Assembly: GCA_016868775.1 (NCBI GenBank) | Contig: VGFT01000001.1 | Coordinates: 434,001-498,000 of the forward strand | Reading direction: 5' to 3' | Length of the DNA stretch: 64,000 nucleotides | DNA from: Bacteroidota bacterium | GTDB lineage: Bacteria; Bacteroidota; Bacteroidia; Chitinophagales; Chitinophagaceae | Shown: in pieces, positions 9,289 to 18,278 of the stretch | Position numbering within the stretch: the stretch's first letter is position 1 | How the letters are laid out: each line of letters begins with the position of its first letter | Position numbers and translations under genes: made by a program | The notes under the pieces: generated by a model | Seen by the model: the letters and a program-made list of their open reading frames with translations, nothing else | Told to the model about the DNA's origin: nothing | Databases searched by the model: none

Positions 9289-10362
9289 ATGAAATTCAGA
9301 AACTTCAAGCTGGTAGGATATGTGGTGTATGGTCGCGGTTGCTTCAATCATCTCGATGAGATCCTTTCGCCCCACCGAAAGAATGGGCTGCCGATGGTCT
9401 TTCTGGTAGATCATTTTTTTGAAGGAAAAGAATTAACCAATCAGATTCCGCTTCGAGATAACGATGTGGTCTTGTTCGCAGATGTCACCACCGAGCCCAA
9501 AACCGTATATGTAGATGAGCTGGCGAGCCGACTGAAACAGGAATATGGTTCGGTTAGCGGAGTAATCGGAATCGGCGGGGGTTCCACGCTGGATCTGGCG
9601 AAGGCGGTTTCGTTGATGATGAACAATCCCGGTTCTTCGGCCGATTATCAGGGGTGGGATTTGGTAAAGCTTCCTGGTGTGTACAAGGTTGGTATTCCCA
9701 CGCTGAGCGGCACCGGTGCGGAGGTGTCAAGGACAACGGTATTGACCGGCCCTACCAAAAAACTGGGAATGAATTCTGACTTCACCCCGTTCGATCAGAT
9801 CGTATTAGATCCCGAACTGACCCGAGAGGCTCCCGTCAATCAACGCTTTTACACCGGAATGGACTGCTATATTCATTGTATTGAAAGTTTGGAGGGAACC
9901 TTTCTGAATGAATTCAGTAAGAGCTATGGTGAAAAGGCGCTGGAGCTGTGTAGAATGGTTTTTGTGGAAAAAGATCGGTGGGATGAGGAATCCGACGATC
10001 AGCTCATGATGGCCTCTTATGCGGGTGGAATGAGCATTGCGTACTCACAAGTTGGGGTTGCGCATGCGGTCAGTTACGGGCTAAGTTATTTACTGGGCAC
10101 CAAACATGGCATTGGAAATTGTATCGTGATGGATCATTTAGAGGAGTTCTATCCGGCCGGGGTTCGAGAATTTAAATACATGGTTGAAAAAAACCGGATC
10201 GATATTCCGAGGGGGATTTGCGGTGGGCTGACCGACGAGCAGTTCGATAAAATGATCGACGTGTCGCTGGGCATGAAACCACTCTGGGAAAATGCGCTGG
10301 GAAAAAATTGGGAATCACAAATGACAAGAAGCCGGTTGCGGACCTTGTACGAAAAACTCTAG
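9289..10362 (+). CDS. kdnB: Iron-containing alcohol dehydrogenase, probable 3-deoxy-alpha-D-manno-octulosonate 8-oxidase (KdnB-like)
   Basis: GIGGGSTLDLAKAVS, PTLSGTGAEVSRTTVLT, GMDCYIHCIES; located directly after kdsB. Confidence 0.72.
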   Translation: MKFRNFKLVGYVVYGRGCFNHLDEILSPHRKNGLPMVFLVDHFFEGKELTNQIPLRDNDVVLFADVTTEPKTVYVDELASRLKQEYGSVSGVIGIGGGSTLDLAKAVSLMMNNPGSSADYQGWDLVKLPGVYKVGIPTLSGTGAEVSRTTVLTGPTKKLGMNSDFTPFDQIVLDPELTREAPVNQRFYTGMDCYIHCIESLEGTFLNEFSKSYGEKALELCRMVFVEKDRWDEESDDQLMMASYAGGMSIAYSQVGVAHAVSYGLSYLLGTKHGIGNCIVMDHLEEFYPAGVREFKYMVEKNRIDIPRGICGGLTDEQFDKMIDVSLGMKPLWENALGKNWESQMTRSRLRTLYEKL

Positions 10363-10389
10363 CAGGCCGAACAATTTTTTTCGCACAAA

Positions 10390-10419
10390 AAACGGGGGTG
10401 GATTTTACCACCCCCGTTT
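10390..10419. terminator. Bidirectional terminator between convergent kdnB and VPS10-like gene
   Basis: AAACGGGGGTGG-ATTTTA-CCACCCCCGTTT hairpin with A/T runs on both sides. Confidence 0.85.
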
Positions 10420-10437
10420 GCATATTTCCTGTTTGTA

Positions 10438-13400
10438 TTACGATCTCTCCGAAAGAAATACTTCCCGGCTCTTCAGTTTTGGGTCGGCGCTAGACCCCTT
10501 CTCCTCCACTTTTTTCGCAAAGGGTTTCCAGTCTTTTTCCATCAGCATCCGAAACGCTTCCATTACTTTTTTAGTTTGCTCTGCAAGTAGTGCAATGTTT
10601 TCAACTTCAGTAGCGCTGGGTGTCCCGGGATAGCCGGCGACCTCATTATACAAAGAAGCTAATTTTTCTTTTAGTTGGGGTGGGGCGGTTCCGACATAGT
10701 TGTCGCCGGTCGTGACTACCAGGGTTGACTTTAGTTTATCCAGCTTCTTTTTTATTGACAGGGCTGACTTGCTGAATTCTTTTTGTTTGGCGAGCGTGTC
10801 GCAAGTAGCCAGCAGCTGATCGACCTGATAGGTTGTATAGGCAACATCCTCGTTTATGTTATATAGCTGCATTGAATAGTGGTAGTTCATCTGTTTATCG
10901 GACAGCGAGAATCCCGATGTCGGGCTGTGTTCGTATGATACCGATCCGGTATAGGTCTGGTTTCCTTTGGTCAAAACAACCTTGTAGGTGCCGGGCAATA
11001 CGCGGGGACCGAAAAATCCGCCCCGGGCAAACGTTTTTGCTTTGGCGAGTTTTGGTGCTTGCATGCGGCCATCCCAATAAACCATATTGATCCCTTTTCT
11101 TTTTCCGGGGGCAATGGAGGCAAGTTTTTTTCCGGAAGAGTCCTGAACCTCCAGATTCATTTTTCCGAAGGTGTGTCGGTTTTTCAGATAATAAACAATT
11201 CGGGCGTCCCGATTTGGGTTTGCGCCAACAAATTGACCGGCATCTGCGGGTTTACCAAATCCAGTCTCGTCGTTGAAGCGTGCAGTGGGGGTTGGGAACA
11301 ACACAACCTCTTGTTGAAGAACCGTCGCATTAATCGACCGAAGGGGGGAAATATCATCCAGAATAATTATCCCTCTGCCGTGTGTTGCCAGAATGATGTC
11401 ACTGGTTGTGCGGTCCTGAGCGATATAGTGAACGGGCACCGGTGGCATATTATTGGTAAATGCCAGCCAATCCTGCCCGCCATTCAGCGAAATATAGAGT
11501 CCCATTTCGGTTCCGAGGAATAACAGGTTCGGTGATTGAAGATCCTCGTGAATATGACGAACAAAACCCTTCACCCCGTTCATGGGTAGGCGTTTCCACG
11601 TTTTCCCTCCATCTGTTGTTTTTATTGCGTAGGGGGTTTGATCGTTTTGGGCATGTCCTTCCAGTGCGGCATACGCGGTCTGTTTATCGAATCGGCTTGG
11701 TTCGATGTGATACACCCAGGTGTTGGAGGGAACAATAGCCGCCCCGGGCGTGCGGTTGTTCCAGCTCTTACCGCCATCTTCACTGATCTGAATGTTTCCG
11801 TCATCTGTTCCGGCCCAGATCATCTTTTCATCAAGCGGTGATTCGCAGATGGTGAATATCGTACAGTGATTTTCGGCGCCGCTGTTATCGGTAGAAAGTC
11901 CGCCCGATTTATCCTGTTGTTGTTTTTTAGGGTCGTTGGTGGTAAGGTCGGGAGAAATCCGCTGCCAGGTTTCTCCACGGTCATCCGATCGATGAATGAA
12001 CTGACTACCCACATAGAGGCGGTCATTCCGGTGCGGACTCAACGCCATGGGTGTATTCCAGTTGAATCGAAGCTTGGGATCTCCTACTTGTTGATAGGGC
12101 TTGATATTCTTCAGTGCTTTTTTATCAATTTCATATCGCCAGATCGATTCAGCTCCTTGCATTTCGCTATAGGTTATGTTTTCGGTGGGGTGCACCAATA
12201 CGCGAAAGCCATCCCCTTCTCCGACTCGTTTCCAGTCGCCGTTGGTGATTCCTCCCTGCGCGGAAGACGGGCCGTACCAAGACCCGTTGTCTTGAAGTCC
12301 GCCATATACATTATAGGGGACCTTGTTGTCGATGCTCACGTGATAATATTGGCCAATCGGCAACCCTTTTACGTGTTCGAAGGTGTTGCCGGCATCTCGA
12401 CTTCTCCAAACCCCTCCATCGTCGCCAAGAACAATTTCATCTGAGTTGTTTAATCCAAACCAGATGTCGTGAACGTCGGCATGAATGCCGGAGAAGGGCC
12501 GAAAGGTTTTTCCACCATCGCGGCTCATGGCTCCATTCAATCCGGCCTTAGTAATGATCTCCGGGTTTTGGGGATCAACGACAATGCGGGAAAAATAAAA
12601 GGGGCGAACCGATAATTCAAAGTCGGCATTGAGGTGTTTCCAGTTGGCTCCGCCATCTTCACTGCGATACAGTCCTTTTTGCTCGGGCTTTTCACACTCC
12701 AGCACCGCGTAGAGTAGGTTGGGCTTAGAAGGAGCAGCGGCTACCGCAATTCGTCCGAGTTTTCCGGCGGGGAATCCTCCATGTATTTTATTCCAGGTTT
12801 TTCCCGCATCGGTAGATTTATACAAAGCGCTTCCGTTTCCGCCACTGCTGAAGGAATACGCTGTTCGGCGAAACTCCCAAAAGGCCGCATACAAAATTTG
12901 CGGGTTGGTGGGGTCCATTATTAGTTCGGAACATCCGGTGCTGTCGTTGAGATAGAAGATCTTCTCCCAGTTCTTTCCGCCGTCTGTTGTTTTATAAACA
13001 CCGCGTTCGGCACTGTTGCCCCAAAGGTTTCCGAGTACGCCCACGAACACCTCCTGGTTGTTTTTGGGGTTTACGCGAATGGCGCTGATACGTTCAGATT
13101 TTTCAAGGCCGGTCTTATTCCAGTTTTGTCCGCCATCGGTCGACTTATAAATTCCATCGCCTACCGATACGCTGTTTCGAGTCCAAACCTCTCCGGTTCC
13201 CACCCAAATGGTTTTATCCGTGTCGGTGGGGTCGAGTGTGATGGCTCCGATGGATTGATTGTGCTTATCAAAAAGCGGCAGAAAGCTCACGCCCCCATTC
13301 TCTGATTTCCAAACACCGCCTCCGGCGGTACCCACCCAAAGTATCCTGGGGTTGGTAGGGTGTCCTTCCAGGTCGGTGACCCGTCCGCTCATTACGGCCG

Positions 13401-13512
13401 GACCGATCTGCCGTGCACGGATATCCCCAAATACATCCTCTCCGGTGAGCCCGTTTTGGGCGAAAGAAAAAAGGGCAGCCAACAAGGTGGCTGCCAGAAA
13501 AATAGATCTCAT
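10438..13512 (-). CDS. Large exported BNR/VPS10 (sortilin-like) beta-propeller protein
   Basis: Signal peptide; repeated SxDGGKxW motifs (STDGGQNWNKTG, TTDGGKNWEK, SEDGGANWK). Confidence 0.88.
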   Translation of the reverse strand: MRSIFLAATLLAALFSFAQNGLTGEDVFGDIRARQIGPAVMSGRVTDLEGHPTNPRILWVGTAGGGVWKSENGGVSFLPLFDKHNQSIGAITLDPTDTDKTIWVGTGEVWTRNSVSVGDGIYKSTDGGQNWNKTGLEKSERISAIRVNPKNNQEVFVGVLGNLWGNSAERGVYKTTDGGKNWEKIFYLNDSTGCSELIMDPTNPQILYAAFWEFRRTAYSFSSGGNGSALYKSTDAGKTWNKIHGGFPAGKLGRIAVAAAPSKPNLLYAVLECEKPEQKGLYRSEDGGANWKHLNADFELSVRPFYFSRIVVDPQNPEIITKAGLNGAMSRDGGKTFRPFSGIHADVHDIWFGLNNSDEIVLGDDGGVWRSRDAGNTFEHVKGLPIGQYYHVSIDNKVPYNVYGGLQDNGSWYGPSSAQGGITNGDWKRVGEGDGFRVLVHPTENITYSEMQGAESIWRYEIDKKALKNIKPYQQVGDPKLRFNWNTPMALSPHRNDRLYVGSQFIHRSDDRGETWQRISPDLTTNDPKKQQQDKSGGLSTDNSGAENHCTIFTICESPLDEKMIWAGTDDGNIQISEDGGKSWNNRTPGAAIVPSNTWVYHIEPSRFDKQTAYAALEGHAQNDQTPYAIKTTDGGKTWKRLPMNGVKGFVRHIHEDLQSPNLLFLGTEMGLYISLNGGQDWLAFTNNMPPVPVHYIAQDRTTSDIILATHGRGIIILDDISPLRSINATVLQQEVVLFPTPTARFNDETGFGKPADAGQFVGANPNRDARIVYYLKNRHTFGKMNLEVQDSSGKKLASIAPGKRKGINMVYWDGRMQAPKLAKAKTFARGGFFGPRVLPGTYKVVLTKGNQTYTGSVSYEHSPTSGFSLSDKQMNYHYSMQLYNINEDVAYTTYQVDQLLATCDTLAKQKEFSKSALSIKKKLDKLKSTLVVTTGDNYVGTAPPQLKEKLASLYNEVAGYPGTPSATEVENIALLAEQTKKVMEAFRMLMEKDWKPFAKKVEEKGSSADPKLKSREVFLSERS

Positions 13513-13524
13513 GAAAGAGTTGGT

Positions 13525-14265
13525 TTAGTTTGCTTCGAAAGAGAATTCACTGTCGCTGATCAATACGTTGGCTTCGGCTTTTTCAAACTTAATGGTTTGT
13601 CCGGGTGCGCCCGACATGCGGACTGTCATGGAAAAGGGAACAAAAATTCCGCCCGCCTCCTGATAGTCGCTGAACAGTGTTTCAACTACCACCCCCTTCA
13701 TGGTTGCCTCCTGAGAAACTGAGCGGGTCATTACCAGCGCGCTGGTAGATTTATCAATGAAGTACGTTGATATGTTGTCAACTGGTTTTCCTTCTGACAT
13801 TTTTTGCTTTTTAGTCATCTTGATCGCATAACAATCAGCACCATCAACCTTTTCATCGGCTACTTTTTCTACTTTGTATCCGAGCGTTTTATAGGTGATC
13901 ATCACATCGGGTTCCTCCAATAGGTCCAGCGCAAGATTTTCAGCCTCCTCGGTGGTTGACTTTTCCGCCTTCATGGTCATCTGGTTGGTTTTCCAGGCGG
14001 TTTTTCCATCGTATGCCTGCTGTACAAAATTCATTCCTTGGAAGGTTGCGTAAACTTTCATCTTATTGGGGGCCTTCAGGAAATAAACCGGCAGCTCCAT
14101 GCCACCCATATCTACCTTGGCGGTCATTTTCCAGGTGGTGTTCTTGCGAATAGCCTCTTCGCCACCAATAGCTTTTACGTAGCCGGCGATGATCTCTTCG
14201 GCTGTCTGTGAAAATCCTTGTGCAACGAGGGTCAGCGCAAACAAAAGGGTTGCGATCTTTTTCAT
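13525..14265 (-). CDS. Exported LolA-like outer-membrane lipoprotein-sorting family protein
   Basis: Signal peptide; AEEIIAGYVKAIGGEEAIRKNTTWKMTAKVDMGG and terminal beta-rich fold. Confidence 0.7.
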   Translation of the reverse strand: MKKIATLLFALTLVAQGFSQTAEEIIAGYVKAIGGEEAIRKNTTWKMTAKVDMGGMELPVYFLKAPNKMKVYATFQGMNFVQQAYDGKTAWKTNQMTMKAEKSTTEEAENLALDLLEEPDVMITYKTLGYKVEKVADEKVDGADCYAIKMTKKQKMSEGKPVDNISTYFIDKSTSALVMTRSVSQEATMKGVVVETLFSDYQEAGGIFVPFSMTVRMSGAPGQTIKFEKAEANVLISDSEFSFEAN

Positions 14266-14271
14266 GAGTGT

Positions 14272-14781
14272 TTATTTGGGTTTTTTATAAATAGGAACAG
14301 TACTACAGGGTTCTCCGTACATGATGCTCTTGGCCACCGGCTGCAGGATGCGGGTGATCTCCAGATACGCATCGGGACCAACAGGCAACTCTCCGCAACC
14401 CTTTACAACGACTCGCTGATCCGTAAAATGTTTTGGGTCGATCTGCTGAATTCGCCGATGAAAAAGCGTGTTTCGAAACTCCTCTGCCGTTCCTTGAAAA
14501 ATGCCCGTGGCTACAGGGGATAAATAGGAGGCCACCAACATGTAGGCCCAGGCTGGTATGATCGCGTCGGCAGAACAGGTGACAGATACGTATTGGTTTT
14601 GGTAAACAGACCAATCGGTGTGCTTGAGCGCCTCTCGGAACTCTTTTTCTTTTAGGATAAGTCCCATGAAAAGATGTTCCTTTAGATCAAAAACGCGAAT
14701 CTCCTCTTTCGGAAACCAATCCTCTAAATTCAGGGTGATCAATCCACTTTCAGCTACCTTATTTACGATTGTCTCCGTCAT
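14272..14781 (-). CDS. DUF2480 family protein
   Basis: LITLNLEDWFP..., DWSVYQNQYVSVTCSADAIIPAWAYMLVASYL; resembles Bacteroidota DUF2480. Confidence 0.75.
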   Translation of the reverse strand: MTETIVNKVAESGLITLNLEDWFPKEEIRVFDLKEHLFMGLILKEKEFREALKHTDWSVYQNQYVSVTCSADAIIPAWAYMLVASYLSPVATGIFQGTAEEFRNTLFHRRIQQIDPKHFTDQRVVVKGCGELPVGPDAYLEITRILQPVAKSIMYGEPCSTVPIYKKPK

Positions 14782-14837
14782 GTTTCGCGAAAATACAACC
14801 GCACGGTCGGATTTTTTATGGGGTCTTGTTAAAATAA

Positions 14838-14861
14838 ACCCGCCCCTAAAAAGGGGCGGGT
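14838..14861 (-). terminator. Rho-independent terminator of the PpiC/SurA-like gene
   Basis: ACCCGCCCCT-aaaa-AGGGGCGGGT stem with U-rich trailer on minus strand. Confidence 0.8.
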
Positions 14862-14882
14862 GTGCAGTTAGTATTGGTACGA

Positions 14883-17015
14883 CTAATAGCGTCTAGACCG
14901 ATTATCTTTTATTTCCGCTGCATCGCGAAGGGTGGAAATTGGGTTATTGGGGTTGTATTGGCTTTTTGCCTGCTCCGTAAGGGCTTTTCGCTGATCCTGA
15001 ACACTTCCGGCTGTGACCGGGGTGGTGCTCTGTTGGTCGACCCGCACCACAAAAACCCCGCTCATTCCCGCCAAGGCCGTCTTAACCACCTTGCCCAGGT
15101 TGGCGGGATTAAACGCTGCTCCCAGGATCCGGGGCTCAAAACCAAGCGTACTGCTTGGGGCCGAAATTCTTAAGCTATCAGCCTCCTCAATTGCTTTTCC
15201 GCCGAGCTTGGCTGCCGCCTCTTCCAGGGTGTTGACGGCACCAATCTTTTCTTTAATTAGTCTTGCCTTTTTCTTTTTTCGCAAAATGGGCTCAACGCCC
15301 GCGCGCGCTTTTTCAACCGACATGGTTCCCTCTTTTAAAACTTCCGTTACCGCGGCCACCACATAATTATTATCTACGCGCTCGGGCTTTAAAACCTCGC
15401 CAAGGTCGGCATCATAAACGGCGCGCACCAGGCTTCTGGAGATACCAACCCCGGTAATTTCTGAGGCCCACGGAACAATGTTTGCTGCCTGGTTCCGCAC
15501 AACACCTTTCGCCTTCCACCTTTGTTCATAATTATTCTCAAAGGCCTTATGGTCGGGGCTTTCACTGGCAAACTCTGTTGCTTGCGCAAAGGCGGTATTC
15601 TCCGTCTCTTCGCTCGCAACAATCTCTTTGGGCAAATAAGCAACCTTATAGTGGGTGGTTGGCTTTATGAAAGACATAATTTCAATGTAATGGTAGCCAA
15701 ATGAGGTTTTAACAACCTTGCGCTCTCCGGGCCTTCCGTCAAATAAAATAAACTTGGCAAACTCTGGCGCAAATCCCTCGTCTTGAATTTGCGTGGAACT
15801 AAACGTCATTTCTCCCGCCTTTTGGCGGCTTCCATCAGAAACGGGGTTGTATTTATTTACCATTTCTCCCCAGTTTGCGCCACCCTCAATCGCTTTTTTT
15901 ACGCTGTCGATCTTGGAAGAAGCAACGCTGTCTACAAATCCCCCATTGGCGATGTCGTTGGAGATAAGTACGTGGCGACACACCACGCTGTCGGGTAAAA
16001 TTTTTGAACCCATCATTCTGGCTAAAACATAGCTTCCTCCATCGAGATAGGGACCAAACACCCCTCCTACAGGAAGGCGGAAGATCGAATCTTTCACGGG
16101 AATTTGAACGGTGTTTCCGTTTATGTATCCATCAAAAAAAGAAGCGCCCGCGCTGGCTAAAAACATGGGCACGCTGTCGGCCTTGGCCAAGCCATCCTTA
16201 AGTTGCTCAATCTCCGCCAAGGCCGCAGCACTGTCCTTGGCAGAGGGGGCGGCCGAAAAGCTAACATATACGATCGATCGAGACTCCTGCTGCTTATATT
16301 GCTTCGGGTATTTATTTATGTATTTAGAAATTTCAGCGTCGGTTATTTTTATCGTGCTGTCGGCAATGCTGGTATAGCTCTCCCTTACAAAAGAGATCTT
16401 CGCCATTCGGCTGCTTTCCGTGTTTTGCTTTTCAACCAACCACCTCGGCACGTTAATGCTGTTGGAAAAAAGAGAAATAAATTTTTCATACTGCCGCTCC
16501 AAAACAATGTTTTCTAGTAATTGGTTGAGCTGGGCCTTTTCTGCGGCGGTTCCGCTTTTGTTTATTCTATTAATTAATTTTTTTACCTCGGCAGGGTTAT
16601 ATGGCTGTTGGGGATTACTTAAGTATTGCCTGGCGGTGTTGGATGGGTTGGGTCCGTATAAAAGATCGCTTAACTCTTTTTTTCCAACAGTAATTCCCAA
16701 CTCATCAAACGCCTGCTCTAAAATAATTCTGCTTATTTCCTGGTTCCATGCACGATCAAGCGCCTGTTGAGATGGCGCGGCCGTTTGCGGATAGCCCTGT
16801 GACTTTAAATTTTCCTCCTCTTGCAACACCTTATTATTAAATTCATCAAACAAAATGCTCGCTCCATTTACCGATCCAATTTTATTGGGCAAGGAGCTCA
16901 TCCCGCGAGACTGACCAGAGAAATAGTCGGTAAGAATAAAACCAACCAACGCCAGCGCAATCAAAACCACCGTCAGCTTTGCATACTTTTCCCGGATATC
17001 TTGTATAACAGACAT
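14883..17015 (-). CDS. Membrane-anchored peptidylprolyl isomerase, SurA/PpiD-like
   Basis: N-terminal TM anchor (LTVVLIALALVGFILTDYFSG), SurA_N-like region, PpiC segment VCRHVLISND...FSSTQIQDEGFAPEFAKFILFDGRPGERKVVKTSFGYHYIEI. Confidence 0.88.
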   Translation of the reverse strand: MSVIQDIREKYAKLTVVLIALALVGFILTDYFSGQSRGMSSLPNKIGSVNGASILFDEFNNKVLQEEENLKSQGYPQTAAPSQQALDRAWNQEISRIILEQAFDELGITVGKKELSDLLYGPNPSNTARQYLSNPQQPYNPAEVKKLINRINKSGTAAEKAQLNQLLENIVLERQYEKFISLFSNSINVPRWLVEKQNTESSRMAKISFVRESYTSIADSTIKITDAEISKYINKYPKQYKQQESRSIVYVSFSAAPSAKDSAAALAEIEQLKDGLAKADSVPMFLASAGASFFDGYINGNTVQIPVKDSIFRLPVGGVFGPYLDGGSYVLARMMGSKILPDSVVCRHVLISNDIANGGFVDSVASSKIDSVKKAIEGGANWGEMVNKYNPVSDGSRQKAGEMTFSSTQIQDEGFAPEFAKFILFDGRPGERKVVKTSFGYHYIEIMSFIKPTTHYKVAYLPKEIVASEETENTAFAQATEFASESPDHKAFENNYEQRWKAKGVVRNQAANIVPWASEITGVGISRSLVRAVYDADLGEVLKPERVDNNYVVAAVTEVLKEGTMSVEKARAGVEPILRKKKKARLIKEKIGAVNTLEEAAAKLGGKAIEEADSLRISAPSSTLGFEPRILGAAFNPANLGKVVKTALAGMSGVFVVRVDQQSTTPVTAGSVQDQRKALTEQAKSQYNPNNPISTLRDAAEIKDNRSRRY

Positions 17016-17036
17016 AAAAACAGTTATTTAGGGGGG

Positions 17037-17044
17037 CAAAAATA
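17037..17044 (-). promoter_or_regulatory. Bacteroidota -7 box (TATTTTTG on minus) upstream of PpiC/SurA-like gene
   Basis: CAAAAATA on plus strand = TAnnTTTG on minus, about 20 bp before the start codon. Confidence 0.5.
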
Positions 17045-17406
17045 GGTTATTATAGCATAAAATAAGGAGAAATCCGCCACCCAATTAATTAATATATTTT
17101 TAATATTTAATTAATTATCAAATAGTAAAACAGAAGGGGGTAAACTTCTTAAAACAGCGCAAGTTTTTAAAAAAGAAGAGTGATTTCTCCCCAAATCCAC
17201 TGTTAATATCTTGTGGATTGTGTTAGTCTCTTGTTTTGTCTCTCTTTTCTTGTTGTTTCTTTTTTGTGGGTTTTTGGGGAGTATTTGGTGGGTAGGGGTT
17301 TTCGAGTTAATACTTTTTTCGTTATTAACAACTTATCTCTTTTGTGATATGAGATGTTTATTTTTTTATTGTGCGGGTTTTCAGGGTGTTGAGAAAATTA
17401 AAAAAA

Positions 17407-17443
17407 TTAGAGGTGTGAGATATTAACATATCCACACCTCTAA
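17407..17443. other. Long stem-loop in AT-rich divergent intergenic region
   Basis: TTAGAGGTGTG-A-GATAT-TAAC-ATATC-CACACCTCTAA: 16 paired bases with one bulged A. Confidence 0.85.
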
Positions 17444-17704
17444 TAATAATAGAGTTTATTTAAATAATTAGTTGTTTTTATTATTAAAGACATTAAAAAA
17501 GAAAACTTTGTTTTTTAGTTTTTTTAAAAAATATTTGTGGAATGATAAAGTCCACCCCTCTATTTTTATTTTTTTATTTATGATATTTTCTATCAAACCC
17601 AATCGATAATTATAAAAGAAGAATTATGCGCCGGGCAACACCGGGCTTTCTAAAAAAGATATATAAAAAAACAAAAGAAAAAGACAATAAAAAAATAGTA
17701 AAAA

Positions 17705-18274
17705 ATGAAAAAATACCACCTACAACAAACAGCGTTCATTTTATTCTTACTTCTAACGACCGCCTCCTATTCCCAAAGCAATAAAATAAAATATCCCGAA
17801 GCGTCTCCTCGCCAAAACATCTTTATTGAATTAGGAGGAAACGGTGTTGCGTTTAACGCGATGTACGAAAGCCGATTTCACAAGTCATCAGATGGAATGG
17901 GATTTAAAGTAGGACTCGGCGGATTTACCGGATCATACACGAAGGTTTTTACACTTCCGGTTGGGATAAACTGGCTTCTTACAAAAGACAACAAGCACTT
18001 CTTTGAAATGGGCGTAGGGACGACCTTTCTACACTATGAAGACACATATTTTGTGCCCTGCGGAATCCCCACCAGCCACTATCCGGTTGATGTCGCGGGA
18101 CTCACTGTTGACCAAAAAAACTCAGTATTTGGTCACCTTACCCTCGGCTATCGGCGACAACCCAGCGCCGGCGGAATCATGTGGGGAATTGCTGTTACTC
18201 CCCATTTTAATGAGAATGGATTTTGGCCTGTTTGGTTTGGAATAAAATTCGGCTATTCATTTGCGAGAAAATAA
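17705..18274 (+). CDS. Exported outer-membrane beta-barrel-like hypothetical protein
   Basis: Signal peptide; FIELGGNGVAFNAMYESRF, alternating beta pattern, terminal aromatic FGIKFGYSFARK. Confidence 0.7.
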   Translation: MKKYHLQQTAFILFLLLTTASYSQSNKIKYPEASPRQNIFIELGGNGVAFNAMYESRFHKSSDGMGFKVGLGGFTGSYTKVFTLPVGINWLLTKDNKHFFEMGVGTTFLHYEDTYFVPCGIPTSHYPVDVAGLTVDQKNSVFGHLTLGYRRQPSAGGIMWGIAVTPHFNENGFWPVWFGIKFGYSFARK

Positions 18275-18278
18275 AAAG

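Noticed and set aside
17211-17426. 71-aa ORF in the AT-rich region
   Set aside because: F/L/C-rich translation reflects a T-rich strand; no ribosome-binding or homology signal visible.
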